DNA of 64,000 nt from assembly GCA_049670505.1 (NCBI GenBank), contig JBATTK010000043.1, forward strand, positions 1-64,000. The letters are read 5' to 3'. Positions 37,449 through 46,063 of this stretch are shown here, piece by piece. How positions within the stretch are numbered: the first letter of the stretch is position 1; every line of letters begins with the position of its first letter. Under the pieces are notes generated by a model, which saw nothing but the letters and a program-made list of their open reading frames with translations, was not told where the DNA came from and searched no databases. Source of the stretch: JBATTK01 sp049670505 (GTDB lineage Bacteria > Bacteroidota > Bacteroidia > Flavobacteriales > Flavobacteriaceae). Position numbers and translations under genes: made by a program.

Positions 37449-37456
37449 TATATTTG
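37449..37456 (+). promoter_or_regulatory. -7 box for the sdh/frd operon
   Basis: TATATTTG fits TAnnTTTG and lies 5 bases past the USP stop. It predicts a 165-base leader before the cytochrome gene; a perfect 7-bp inverted repeat (CAGGCAA at 37494-37500, TTGCCTG at 37511-37517) sits in that leader. Confidence 0.4.
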
Positions 37457-37628
37457 ACAAGAGGGATAGGGTATTTGGCCGAAACTTTAAAGTCAGGCAA
37501 CAGATCGGACTTGCCTGCCGAGGAAGAACTGGAAAAAGCCTGGCTGTCTAAAATCCGTTGTGTACGGAATACAAGGTCGAATTATGGAAATAGAGGCTTT
37601 CACATTTACTTAAAAATTTAAAACACCG

Positions 37629-38282
37629 ATGTTCTTTAGAAAATCCATCATCGCTCTCACAGGTTTGTTCCTGTGTGTTTTTTTAATGGTGCACCTATCG
37701 GCAAATTGCATTTTAATACTGCCCAAAGATACGGCCAGAGGATTGTACAATTCTTATTCAACAACCTTGAGAGAAAGTCCGTTGATCAAGATAGTAGCCT
37801 ATGTTTTATACCTATCTATTATCTTCCATGTGGTCTACGCCCTGCAGATTACGCTTAAAAATAGAAAAGCAAAGTCACAACGATATGTAATGAACCGATC
37901 CAAGGAAAATAGTAGCTGGACTTCTCAAAATATGGGACTTATCGGCATCATGATCCTTTTGTTCATTTTGGTGCATTTGGCCAATTTCTGGGCCCGTATC
38001 AAACTAGGGATAGGAGAAGTTGTAGCGTTCGATACCTATGGCCATATGGACGTTTATGAAGTGACCTATAGCCTCTTTCAAAACATCTATTATGTATTGT
38101 TCTATACGCTGTTGATGATTCCTCTTGGATTACATCTCAACCATGGGTTGAAAAGTGCTTTTAAGACCTTGGGGTTTTACCATAAAAAGGGACTGCGATT
38201 ATTGGCAAAGATCTCATTGGTCTATGCAGGTATCATGGCTGTAGGGTTTGGTATCATTCCGTTAATCGTTTTCCTTAAATAA
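37629..38282 (+). CDS. sdhC: succinate dehydrogenase/fumarate reductase cytochrome b subunit
   Basis: A 217-residue membrane anchor with five helices (about 9-30, 56-76, 104-122, 150-170, 190-213). Histidines at 22, 67, 116 and 169/172 sit at the helix positions that bind two hemes b in type B enzymes. It passes electrons between the iron-sulfur subunit and the quinone pool. A single large anchor instead of two small ones makes this type B, shared by Wolinella-type fumarate reductase and Bacillus-type succinate dehydrogenase, so the direction is not fixed by sequence. The flavoprotein gene follows after 8 bases. Confidence 0.9.
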   Translation: MFFRKSIIALTGLFLCVFLMVHLSANCILILPKDTARGLYNSYSTTLRESPLIKIVAYVLYLSIIFHVVYALQITLKNRKAKSQRYVMNRSKENSSWTSQNMGLIGIMILLFILVHLANFWARIKLGIGEVVAFDTYGHMDVYEVTYSLFQNIYYVLFYTLLMIPLGLHLNHGLKSAFKTLGFYHKKGLRLLAKISLVYAGIMAVGFGIIPLIVFLK

Positions 38283-38290
38283 CTACTAAG

Positions 38291-40198
38291 ATGCTTAATT
38301 CAAAAATTCCGGAAGGCCCTTTAGAAAACAAATGGCGCAACTATCAGATAACTACACAATTGATCAATCCTGCCAACAAGAAAAAACTGAATATCATCGT
38401 GATAGGTTCTGGACTGGCGGGTGCCGGGGCCGCTGCTACACTTGCGGAATTGGGATATGATATAAAGTGTTTTTGCTACCAGGATTCGGCCCGTAGAGCA
38501 CATTCCGTTGCCGCCCAAGGTGGAATCAATGCCGCAAAAAATTATCAACACGATGGTGATAGTGTATGGCGTATGTTTTATGATACTTTAAAGGGAGGCG
38601 ATTTTAGGTCCCGTGAAGCCAATGTTTATAGATTGGCCGAACTGTCGGCACCACTTATTGACCATTATGTGCAACAGGGCGTACCCTTTGCCCGTGAATA
38701 CGGTGGCGTACTTGTAAACCGAAGTTTTGGTGGCGTACAGGTACAACGTACGTTTTATGCCCGGGGACAGACGGGGCAACAACTTTTGATGGCGGCCTAC
38801 TCACAGTTGTACAAAATGAAACGGACCAAAAAAGTGGAAATGTTTCCCCGTCATGAAATGTTGGACTTGGTTGTGATCGATGGAAAAGCCAAAGGAATTA
38901 TTGCCAGGGATTTGGTAACAGGCCAATTAAAACGATTTGCGGCCGATGCCGTGGTATTGGCCACGGGGGGCTATTCCAGGGTTTTTCGTCTTTCTACCTT
39001 GGCCATTGGGTGCAATGGCAGTGCCCTGTGGAAAGCCCATAAACGGGGCGCATATTTTGCAGCACCAAGTTTTACACAAATACACCCCACCGCCTTGCCT
39101 CAAACCAGTGAGGCACAGTCAAAACTTACGCTGATGTCCGAGTCACTGCGAAATGACGGGCGAATTTGGGTGCCAAAAAAGAAAGGTGATGATCGAAAAG
39201 CCAATGATATTCCGGAAGAAGAAAGAGACTATTACCTAGAGCGCCGCTATCCAAGTTTTGGAAACCTGGCCCCAAGGGATATTGCTTCAAGATCGGCCAA
39301 AGAGCGTATTGATGCCGGTTACGGTGTTGGACGACTCAAAAATGCCGTCTATTTGGATTTTAGGCATGCTATTGAGCACTTTGGTATACAGACCATAAAG
39401 GATAGATATGGTAACCTTTTTTCCATGTACAAGAAGATTACCGGCGTGGATGCGTATCAAGAGCCTATGCAAATATCCCCGGCAGCACATTTCTCTATGG
39501 GTGGTCTTTGGGTAGATTATGAATTGATGACCACCATATCTGGGCTATATGCCATTGGCGAATGTAACTTTTCAGATCATGGGGCAAACCGCCTAGGGGC
39601 AAATTCTTTATTGCAAGCAAGTATAGATGGGTATTTTGTATTACCGAATACGATCAACAATTATTTGGCCAGTGCACTTAAAGAAGACCACCCTACTACA
39701 GCACATCCCGAATTTGATAAAGTGGAAAAAGAAGTAGAACAACAAATCGCTCGGCTACTTTCTGTCAATGGAAGCAAAACCGTGGATCACTTTCATCGCG
39801 AACTGGGCAAGATCATGTGGCAAGAATGCGCTATGAGTAGAAACAAACAAGGGCTCAAAAATGCAATTGTCCAAATCAAAGAAATACGTGAAGCCTTTTG
39901 GAAAGATGTGAAGGTGACCGGCGGGGACCGGGAAATGAACACCGAACTGGAAAAAGCGTTGCGCTTGGCAGATTTCATAGAACTGGGCATACTCATGTGT
40001 ACTGACGCATTGCAACGTGAAGAATCCTGCGGGGCCCATTTTAGGGAAGAATACCAAACAGAAGATGGTGAGGCCATGCGTATTGACGATACGTTTTCGT
40101 TTGTATCGGCTTGGGCGTATAACAATGGAAGTTTTAAGCTTCACAAAGAAGTATTGGAGTTTGAAAACGTGAAACCCACCGTTCGAAGCTATAAATAG
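38291..40198 (+). CDS. sdhA: succinate dehydrogenase/fumarate reductase flavoprotein subunit
   Basis: A 635-residue FAD enzyme. IVIGSGLAGAGAAATLAELGY (dinucleotide fold, about 35-55) and the covalent FAD histidine in HSVAAQGGINAAKN (His71) are present, as are the catalytic LAPRDIASR arginine and the RLGANSLLQASIDG end block. It interconverts succinate and fumarate in the cytoplasm, attached to the membrane through the other subunits. A USP gene directly upstream, and the V-ATPase opposite it, hint at service under low oxygen. Confidence 0.95.
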   Translation: MLNSKIPEGPLENKWRNYQITTQLINPANKKKLNIIVIGSGLAGAGAAATLAELGYDIKCFCYQDSARRAHSVAAQGGINAAKNYQHDGDSVWRMFYDTLKGGDFRSREANVYRLAELSAPLIDHYVQQGVPFAREYGGVLVNRSFGGVQVQRTFYARGQTGQQLLMAAYSQLYKMKRTKKVEMFPRHEMLDLVVIDGKAKGIIARDLVTGQLKRFAADAVVLATGGYSRVFRLSTLAIGCNGSALWKAHKRGAYFAAPSFTQIHPTALPQTSEAQSKLTLMSESLRNDGRIWVPKKKGDDRKANDIPEEERDYYLERRYPSFGNLAPRDIASRSAKERIDAGYGVGRLKNAVYLDFRHAIEHFGIQTIKDRYGNLFSMYKKITGVDAYQEPMQISPAAHFSMGGLWVDYELMTTISGLYAIGECNFSDHGANRLGANSLLQASIDGYFVLPNTINNYLASALKEDHPTTAHPEFDKVEKEVEQQIARLLSVNGSKTVDHFHRELGKIMWQECAMSRNKQGLKNAIVQIKEIREAFWKDVKVTGGDREMNTELEKALRLADFIELGILMCTDALQREESCGAHFREEYQTEDGEAMRIDDTFSFVSAWAYNNGSFKLHKEVLEFENVKPTVRSYK

Positions 40199-40213
40199 GC
40201 TCCAACGTTAAGC

Positions 40214-40274
40214 AAATGTCTTGTAGACATTTTTAGAGAAGAGGCCAGCTGGCTCGCAGGCAAAACCTCTAAAA
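40214..40274 (+). promoter_or_regulatory. overlapping stem-loops between sdhA and sdhB
   Basis: AAATGTCT (40214-40221) and AGACATTT (40225-40232) form a tight hairpin with a 3-base loop. TTTTAGAG (40231-40238) and CTCTAAAA (40267-40274) form a second, enclosing the palindrome GCCAGCTGGC (40244-40253). The two stems share bases 40231-40232. They sit between stop and start within the operon and may set mRNA stability or subunit ratio. Confidence 0.5.
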
Positions 40275-40289
40275 CTTAAATATCATTAT

Positions 40290-41033
40290 ATGAAGGTAAC
40301 ATTCAAAATCTGGAGACAACACAACGCAAATACGAAAGGTAGTCTTAAGTCTTATGAGGTCGATGGGCTTACGGAAGACATGTCTTTTTTAGAGGCCCTG
40401 GACCATCTCAACGAACTTTTGGTAACACAAAACGAAAAGGTCATTGCATACGAATACGATTGCCGGGAAGGAATTTGTGGGCAATGCGGTGTGTTTATCA
40501 ATGGGCGGGCCCACGGACCCCATGATAACATGACCACCTGCCAATTGCACATGCGGAGTTTTAAAGAGGGGGAAACCATTGTTGTTGAACCTTGGAGGGC
40601 CACAGCGTTTCCGGTTATTAAGGACTTGGTGGTTGACCGATCTGCATTGGATAGCATCATAGAGCACGGTGGTTATATCAGTGCGAAAACGGGCACAGCT
40701 CCAGAAGCAAATGCCATTCTTATTGGTAAAGAGGTGGCGGACAAGGCTATGGACGCTGCGGCTTGTATTGGTTGTGGGGCGTGTGTAGCTACCTGCAAAA
40801 ACTCCTCTGCCGCCCTCTTTACGGCCGCAAAAATCAATCATCTGAACAGCCTGCCACAAGGCCGACAGGAAGCCTCCAAAAGGGTTTTGGAAATGACCAG
40901 GCAAATGGAACTCGAAGGATTTGGAAGCTGTACGTTCACAGGTGCTTGTGAAGTGGAATGCCCTGAAGGGATATCCATGGTAAATATCGCGGAGATGAAT
41001 GCCAGAAAAACCAAAGCGAAATGGTTGGGTTGA
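40290..41033 (+). CDS. sdhB: succinate dehydrogenase/fumarate reductase iron-sulfur subunit
   Basis: A 247-residue protein with all cluster ligands: Cys58, Cys63, Cys66 and Cys84 for [2Fe-2S] (YDCREGICGQCGVF), ACIGCGACVATC for the [4Fe-4S] and CTFTGACEVECPEGI completing the [3Fe-4S] and [4Fe-4S] sites. It wires FAD to heme. It is separated from sdhA by 91 bases that fold into stem-loops. A bit of extra length after the last Cys (MVNIAEMNARKTKAKWLG) is usual for the Bacteroidota form. Confidence 0.95.
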   Translation: MKVTFKIWRQHNANTKGSLKSYEVDGLTEDMSFLEALDHLNELLVTQNEKVIAYEYDCREGICGQCGVFINGRAHGPHDNMTTCQLHMRSFKEGETIVVEPWRATAFPVIKDLVVDRSALDSIIEHGGYISAKTGTAPEANAILIGKEVADKAMDAAACIGCGACVATCKNSSAALFTAAKINHLNSLPQGRQEASKRVLEMTRQMELEGFGSCTFTGACEVECPEGISMVNIAEMNARKTKAKWLG

Positions 41034-41164
41034 CAGAAATTCAAGAAAACTACTTGTCTTTTTTTACTATTATTTACATTCGGTAATGGATTTGGAAAAC
41101 GACCTGCCTATTTCCGGCCAGTATTACTATTTATGATATCTTATGTTTAGTGCCGGCACTATTT

Positions 41165-42445
41165 TCACAACCTGCCTTCCACGGGGCAGTTCAGAACACC
41201 CTTAACGTCATATAAGATACCATTTGGCTTTAATTTGTCACGCAGTTCCATTTTCAAAAAGGAAGTATGGGCAACGGTCAGTATAATCGCATCAAATTTT
41301 TCATTTGGAAGTCGGTCCAAAAGGTCTAGATGAAATTCACTATGTACTTCTTCCTTTTTTGCCCAAGAATCGTATATCGAAATTTTTGGTCCGTAAGCCT
41401 GTAAACTATGGATTACATCAATGACTTTGGTATTTCTAACGTCAGGACAGTTCTCTTTAAAGGTTATACCCAATACTAAAATATTGGATAATTTTATTGT
41501 AATGTCCCGTTGAATCATCAGTTTTATAACTTCTGATGCTACATATTTTCCCATACCGTCATTTACGCGTCTTCCCGAAAGAATAATTTCTGGATGATAC
41601 CCGTACTTTTGGGCTTTTTGTGCCAGATAATAGGGATCCACACCTATGCAATGGCCTCCTACCAGTCCCGGTCTAAATGGGAGGAAGTTCCACTTTGTAC
41701 CGGCAACCCTAAGCACATCATGCGTATCTATATCCATTAGTTTAAAGATCTTCGCCAACTCGTTCACAAAAGCTATATTGATATCCCTTTGTGAATTTTC
41801 AATGACTTTGGCCGCTTCTGCCACTTTTATGCTAGGGGCAAGATGAGTGCCCGCACTAATTACGGAACCATATAGGGCATCTATTTTTTTTCCAATTTCA
41901 GGCGTCGAACCAGAAGTGACCTTTAATATTTTATCAACGGTATGTTTTTTATCCCCCGGGTTCATTCGTTCCGGGGAGTAACCTAAATAGAAATCTACGT
42001 TATACGCCAGACCACTATGCTTTTCCAAGTAGGGCATGCACTCTTCCTCGGTCGCCCCAGGGTATACGGTAGATTCATAAATCACCACATCGCCTTTTTT
42101 TAATAGCTTCCCCACCGTTTCGCTGGCTTGGTAAAGTGCATCTAAATTTGGTCTGTTCGTATCATCTATAGGAGTGGGAACGGTAATAATATAAAAATTA
42201 CAGTCTTTCATTACTGTCATGTCCGTTGTACAATAAAGCCCAAAATCAAATTCGGGTGTCTTCTTTATCACCTTTTTAAGTTCGGAGCCTTTGATCTCCA
42301 AAGTACTGTCTTTGTATTCCTGAAGTTCCTGAACCCTATTTTTGTTGATATCAAAGCCAATAACATGGTATTGTGTTGCAAACAAACGGGCAAGTGGCAG
42401 ACCTACATAACCCAAGCCGATAACGGCGATTTTAATTTTGTCCAT
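41165..42445 (-). CDS. UDP-N-acetylhexosamine 6-dehydrogenase-type nucleotide sugar dehydrogenase
   Basis: A 426-residue NAD-dependent enzyme of the UDP-glucose/GDP-mannose dehydrogenase family. N-terminal dinucleotide fold IAVIGLGYVGLPLARLFA, central helix NSQRDINIAFVNELAKIF, and catalytic cysteine in GGHCIGVDPYYLAQKA (about residue 265). VPTPIDDTNRPNLDAL and the overall length favour the WbpA/TviB group that oxidises UDP-GlcNAc or UDP-GalNAc to the uronic acid for capsule or O-antigen. No glycosyltransferase or polymerase genes are near, so it is an isolated copy. Confidence 0.88.
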   Translation of the reverse strand: MDKIKIAVIGLGYVGLPLARLFATQYHVIGFDINKNRVQELQEYKDSTLEIKGSELKKVIKKTPEFDFGLYCTTDMTVMKDCNFYIITVPTPIDDTNRPNLDALYQASETVGKLLKKGDVVIYESTVYPGATEEECMPYLEKHSGLAYNVDFYLGYSPERMNPGDKKHTVDKILKVTSGSTPEIGKKIDALYGSVISAGTHLAPSIKVAEAAKVIENSQRDINIAFVNELAKIFKLMDIDTHDVLRVAGTKWNFLPFRPGLVGGHCIGVDPYYLAQKAQKYGYHPEIILSGRRVNDGMGKYVASEVIKLMIQRDITIKLSNILVLGITFKENCPDVRNTKVIDVIHSLQAYGPKISIYDSWAKKEEVHSEFHLDLLDRLPNEKFDAIILTVAHTSFLKMELRDKLKPNGILYDVKGVLNCPVEGRL

Positions 42446-42902
42446 TCAATTCTATTTTGTGTGTCTCAAGGGTCTAATCATTAATTTTAAGACCTGTTCG
42501 CTTCGGTATATCCATTTGACCGAAGACATGGAAAACCTTGGTGCCTACTATGATGTTTTATTGGAATTTATCCAAAAACCTCACAGACCTATTCGCATCG
42601 GAACCTTTTTTTATCCTAGTTTTAGAAAACGGAACTACCGTAAATGTATCCTACTTTATTTAATTAGTAAGCTAATTATGCCTTCAAAAGTAAAACATAC
42701 TTATTAAAGCAATCGGATTGAACAAATGCAAAAATAACATTGAATGGTTTTATTTGAACTTTGGTAGCTCCGGTAATTCGGTCCGCCAAATCCTTTATAG
42801 GTGACATACATTATTGATACACATAGTTTTATGGCAATATGGAATAGGACAATAGCTATGGACGATTGCCAAACCGTACCTATAAACATTTATGCCTTAA
42901 AT
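42446..42902. other. gap upstream of the broken hydrolase
   Basis: No convincing gene is seen. An open frame at 42438-42707 has unusual composition and no family pattern. TAATTAG and CTAATTA at 42661-42678 form a short hairpin. Confidence 0.4.
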
Positions 42903-43264
42903 ATGCTTATTTCTATTTTACCGATTGTTGTTTTCCTTGTGGTGATAGGATTCGTTGATTATCAACTTTTTTTTAAGCAACGAAAAATGGTCTTTAACGG
43001 CTTTTCTGAAGCCGATATAACGTATGGAAAAGTTAAATACCTTGATCTTGGTCCTAAAGATCATAATGCTGTACTTTTTTCTAAAGGCGGTGGATCTGGA
43101 ATAGATTTGGTTACTGCATTTGATTGGTTAATCGATGGCGGATATCGAATTATTGCCATAAATAGTCCTCGTTATTATGGTATGCCCGTTAATGTCTACT
43201 ATTGAAGGTCATGCAAAGATCTATTATGAAGTAATTAAGAGCTTAGGCATTAAGAAGGTCTAAG
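42903..43264 (+). pseudogene. N-terminal remnant of an alpha/beta hydrolase
   Basis: From an ATG at 42903 the frame encodes a membrane helix (LISILPIVVFLVVIGF) and the start of an alpha/beta hydrolase: KVKYLDLGPKDHNAVLFSKGGGSG (oxyanion-hole region, with the usual His before GGG changed to Lys) and AFDWLIDGGYRIIAINSPRYYGMPVNV. A frameshift near 43190 ends this frame at 43205, but the next frame continues the same protein (STIEGHAKIYYEVIKSLGIKKV) to a TAA at 43264. The nucleophile elbow and the rest of the catalytic domain are gone, so it cannot work. Confidence 0.8.
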
Positions 43265-43283
43265 GGCAAATAGGACGGACACT

Positions 43284-43409
43284 TCACTTTGTCCATACTT
43301 TTTTGATGTAGGCCCAAGATGTTTTAATAACGGCAATGGGTTTGTGTACATCGGTAAACTTTATGGCAATTTCAACAATTTTACCTTTGTGGTTATAGCT
43401 GTATACCAC
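43284..43409 (-). other. short coding-like fragment
   Basis: The minus strand from about 43409 to a TGA at 43284 reads VVYSYNHKGKIVEIAIKFTD, then VHKPIAVIKTSWAYIKKVW and TK. This has the look of a real C-terminus, but there is no ATG and the frame closes upstream before the decarboxylase. I do not recognise it. It may be the tail of a deleted gene or a small GTG-start protein. Confidence 0.25.
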
Positions 43410-43486
43410 CAAAAAACAAAATAGCGGAATACTACTAGTTTTTAGTCGCCATGAAAAGATACTTATGAATGTTGATAAGGAAAGGA

Positions 43487-44857
43487 CTAGCCCATACTAT
43501 CCAAAATAGCAAGGATATCCGCTTCGGAAGTATCAGGATTAATGAAACAAAACCGGGCCACCGTTTCGGATTTTCCGTTGTTTATCCATTTTGTAGGTGT
43601 TACCAGGGCGGTTCCCTGTTGGTGGTTTTTATACGTCCAGTTCCTGTAGTCCTCGGGTGACCATTCCCTTCTTCTAAAAAGTACGCAGGACAGACTTGGT
43701 GGTCTAACCAGCTCCAAGAGTTTGTTTTCCTCGATAAGCCTACCGGCCAAGGTAGCCAATTCTATTCCCCGTTCAACGGCCCAAGCATATTTTTCCGTAC
43801 CGTACATGGCCAGTGAGAACCAAAGCGGAAGCCCCCTTAACCTTCGGGTAAGCTGTATTTGGTAGTCGCTGGGATTGAATCCATGTGCCCCCTCGTCCTT
43901 AAAGATTTCCAAATAGGAACCCTCTTGGGCATGTACTTTCCTGGCAAGCTCGGGTTCCTTATAAATCACTGCGCCACAATCATATGGGGAGAAGAGCCAT
44001 TTGTGTGGGTCTATGGTAATGCTATCTGCCCGTTCTATGCCGATGAACAAGTCTCGTACGGACGGAGCGGCCAATGCCCCGCCTCCGTAAGCGGCATCCA
44101 CATGAAACCATATATGCTCTTGGGAACAGACCTCCGCAATTCCTGCAAGCTCATCAATGATTCCTGCATTGGTAGTGCCACCGGTAGCCACAACGGCAAA
44201 CAGTCTTTTTCGCTGTTCTACGGATAGATCGGCGACAGCTTGGCGTAGTTGAGTGCCGGTAAGGGCACTCTCCGTATCGACCAACAGAATTTCCGAATCC
44301 ATCACCTTGGCCATCGCTTTAATGGAGGAATGGGCCCCGGAAGAAGTAATCATAAGGCTTTTTTCGCCTTCATGTTCTCCTTTTTGCCTCCAAACCTCGC
44401 GCGCTGTGACCATAGCGGATAGGTTGGCCGCCGTACCACCGCTGGTGAAAACACCAAAAGCACCTTTGGGCAGCCCCGTAAGGGATACCAACCATGACAT
44501 GGCCTCATTCTCTGCAAAAATGCCTCCTGCGCCTTCCATCCAGTAGGCTCCATGGATGCTACTGGCCGAAACCACCAGATCAAACATGATCGAAGCCCTG
44601 GTAGGAGCTGCAGGAACAAAGGCCAAATGGCGCGGATGATCTATAGGCACCGTTGCCTTGACCAAAATATCCCGAAATACCTCAAAGGCCTTTTCACCAC
44701 CTATACCCTTATCGGTAATGGTATCTCCTACCAGTTCCCTTAGTTCCGAGGCCTTTTTTGGTACCCCTAGCTCTAGTCCGCTATGGGTTATTCTGCCAAT
44801 GGCATATTTCATGATGTCCATGGTCATTTCCACAAGATTGATGTCGACTTTATGCAT
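43487..44857 (-). CDS. group II PLP-dependent decarboxylase
   Basis: A 456-residue enzyme of the aromatic amino acid/glutamate decarboxylase group. FTSGGTAANLSAMVTAR binds the cofactor phosphate, FHVDAAYGG gives the ring-binding Asp, and Lys286 in TIDPHKWLFSPYDCG forms the Schiff base. It removes CO2 from an L-amino acid in the cytoplasm, consuming a proton; the exact substrate (aromatic, Glu, Asp or diamino acid) cannot be told. No antiporter gene is adjacent. It is divergent from a USP gene with a shared palindromic control region, which ties it to the stress group. Confidence 0.88.
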   Translation of the reverse strand: MHKVDINLVEMTMDIMKYAIGRITHSGLELGVPKKASELRELVGDTITDKGIGGEKAFEVFRDILVKATVPIDHPRHLAFVPAAPTRASIMFDLVVSASSIHGAYWMEGAGGIFAENEAMSWLVSLTGLPKGAFGVFTSGGTAANLSAMVTAREVWRQKGEHEGEKSLMITSSGAHSSIKAMAKVMDSEILLVDTESALTGTQLRQAVADLSVEQRKRLFAVVATGGTTNAGIIDELAGIAEVCSQEHIWFHVDAAYGGGALAAPSVRDLFIGIERADSITIDPHKWLFSPYDCGAVIYKEPELARKVHAQEGSYLEIFKDEGAHGFNPSDYQIQLTRRLRGLPLWFSLAMYGTEKYAWAVERGIELATLAGRLIEENKLLELVRPPSLSCVLFRRREWSPEDYRNWTYKNHQQGTALVTPTKWINNGKSETVARFCFINPDTSEADILAILDSMG

Positions 44858-45014
44858 ATTCCAAGAAAATTATGACAAAGGTAAATGGAATGCACAAAAG
44901 AAGGGATAGAACTATGGAACAAAGAAATCATTTTCTTTATCCGCAATAACAGAAAACCGTTGCCGTCAAAAAAAAAAAAGAATATTTTTTGAACCTAACA
45001 TCTTGTATTTTACT

Positions 45015-45061
45015 AGTTGGTATACCAACTGGATCGTGTCAAATACGTCAGTTGATATCAA
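45015..45061. promoter_or_regulatory. pair of palindromic operators between decarboxylase and USP
   Basis: AGTTGGTATACCAACT at 45015-45030 is a perfect 16-bp palindrome whose core (TGGTATACCA) resembles GntR-family operators. TTGATATCAA at 45052-45061 is a second, 10-bp palindrome, centred 34 bases away. They lie 95-140 bases before the USP start and about 160 bases before the divergent decarboxylase. No gntR gene is in the window. Confidence 0.5.
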
Positions 45062-45154
45062 TATAACCAAATCTTAAATATTAATTAACCCCGTTTTACA
45101 CATCATTTTGCAACTTTAAATTTATATGTTCCCTATAGGACAACTAACGATACG

Positions 45155-46003
45155 ATGAAACAAATTCTAATTCCTACGGATTTTTCAGAAAATGCTTGGA
45201 ATGCCTTACTTTATGCAGTTCATCTTTTGCAAAACGAACCATGTGTCTATTTCATTCTCAATGTATACAAAGTCAATTCCAATCTTGCCGATGCGACCTT
45301 GGTTGCCCAAGGGGAGGAGCTCTTTGAGAAAGAAGAGATAAGATCAGAACGAAAACTGGATGAATTGATCCAAAACCTAAACGAAGCAAAACGAAATCCC
45401 GATCATACCTTTCGTACATTTTCCATAGGTGGGGATTTAGTGGAAGCGGTCTTGGAAATGATGGTCAATTTTACCTTTGACTACATTGTTATGGGTACAA
45501 AAGGTGCTACCGGTGCCAAAGAAATTTTTATAGGGAGCAATACCGTAAAGGTGGCCAAAGGAGTGACCACTTGTCCTGTTATGGCAGTGCCTAACGATTC
45601 TGAACGAAGACGGTTGGATCATATGGTTTTTGCAACCGCCTTTAGACATGTGTATACAAAGGATGAACTACTGCCATTAATCCGTCTTTCCCGTATTTGG
45701 AATTCCAAGGTCGATATTTTATATGTTGATATGGAAACCATACCCTTGGAAAAAGAACAGGTTTTAAATAAAGATATTCTAACCCATTTACTTCGGGCGA
45801 CCGATTTTGATTTTATGGACGTGGAAGGAAATTTGGATGTTTCGGGGACCATCACCAACTATGTGCATAAAAACAGTGTGGATTTAGTTGCATTGATCCA
45901 TAAAAAACAAGGGTTTTTAAATCGATTGTTCCGTGAACCAGTTGTAAAAAAAGTTGCGTTCCATACCCAAGTGCCTTTTCTTATATTACCAGAAAGTGCT
46001 TAA
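45155..46003 (+). CDS. tandem universal stress protein
   Basis: A 282-residue protein with an intact first UspA domain (ILIPTDFSENAWNALLYAVHLL; nucleotide loop MGTKGATGAKEIFIGSNTVKVAKGVTTCPVMAVP) and a diverged second domain ending VAFHTQVPFLILPES. It is about 40 percent alike by eye to the USP at 36650-37444, in the same two-domain build, and probably arose by duplication. It is the third USP in 11 kb. Confidence 0.88.
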   Translation: MKQILIPTDFSENAWNALLYAVHLLQNEPCVYFILNVYKVNSNLADATLVAQGEELFEKEEIRSERKLDELIQNLNEAKRNPDHTFRTFSIGGDLVEAVLEMMVNFTFDYIVMGTKGATGAKEIFIGSNTVKVAKGVTTCPVMAVPNDSERRRLDHMVFATAFRHVYTKDELLPLIRLSRIWNSKVDILYVDMETIPLEKEQVLNKDILTHLLRATDFDFMDVEGNLDVSGTITNYVHKNSVDLVALIHKKQGFLNRLFREPVVKKVAFHTQVPFLILPESA

Positions 46004-46063
46004 ATATAGCCTTGGTATTAATCTTTTTTAGGATAGTTAAGGACAATAGGGGGCTTTTTATTG

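Noticed and set aside
42438..42707. 89-codon plus-strand frame after the dehydrogenase start
   Set aside because: Composition is odd, no start signal is convincing, and no family is recognised; treated as non-coding.
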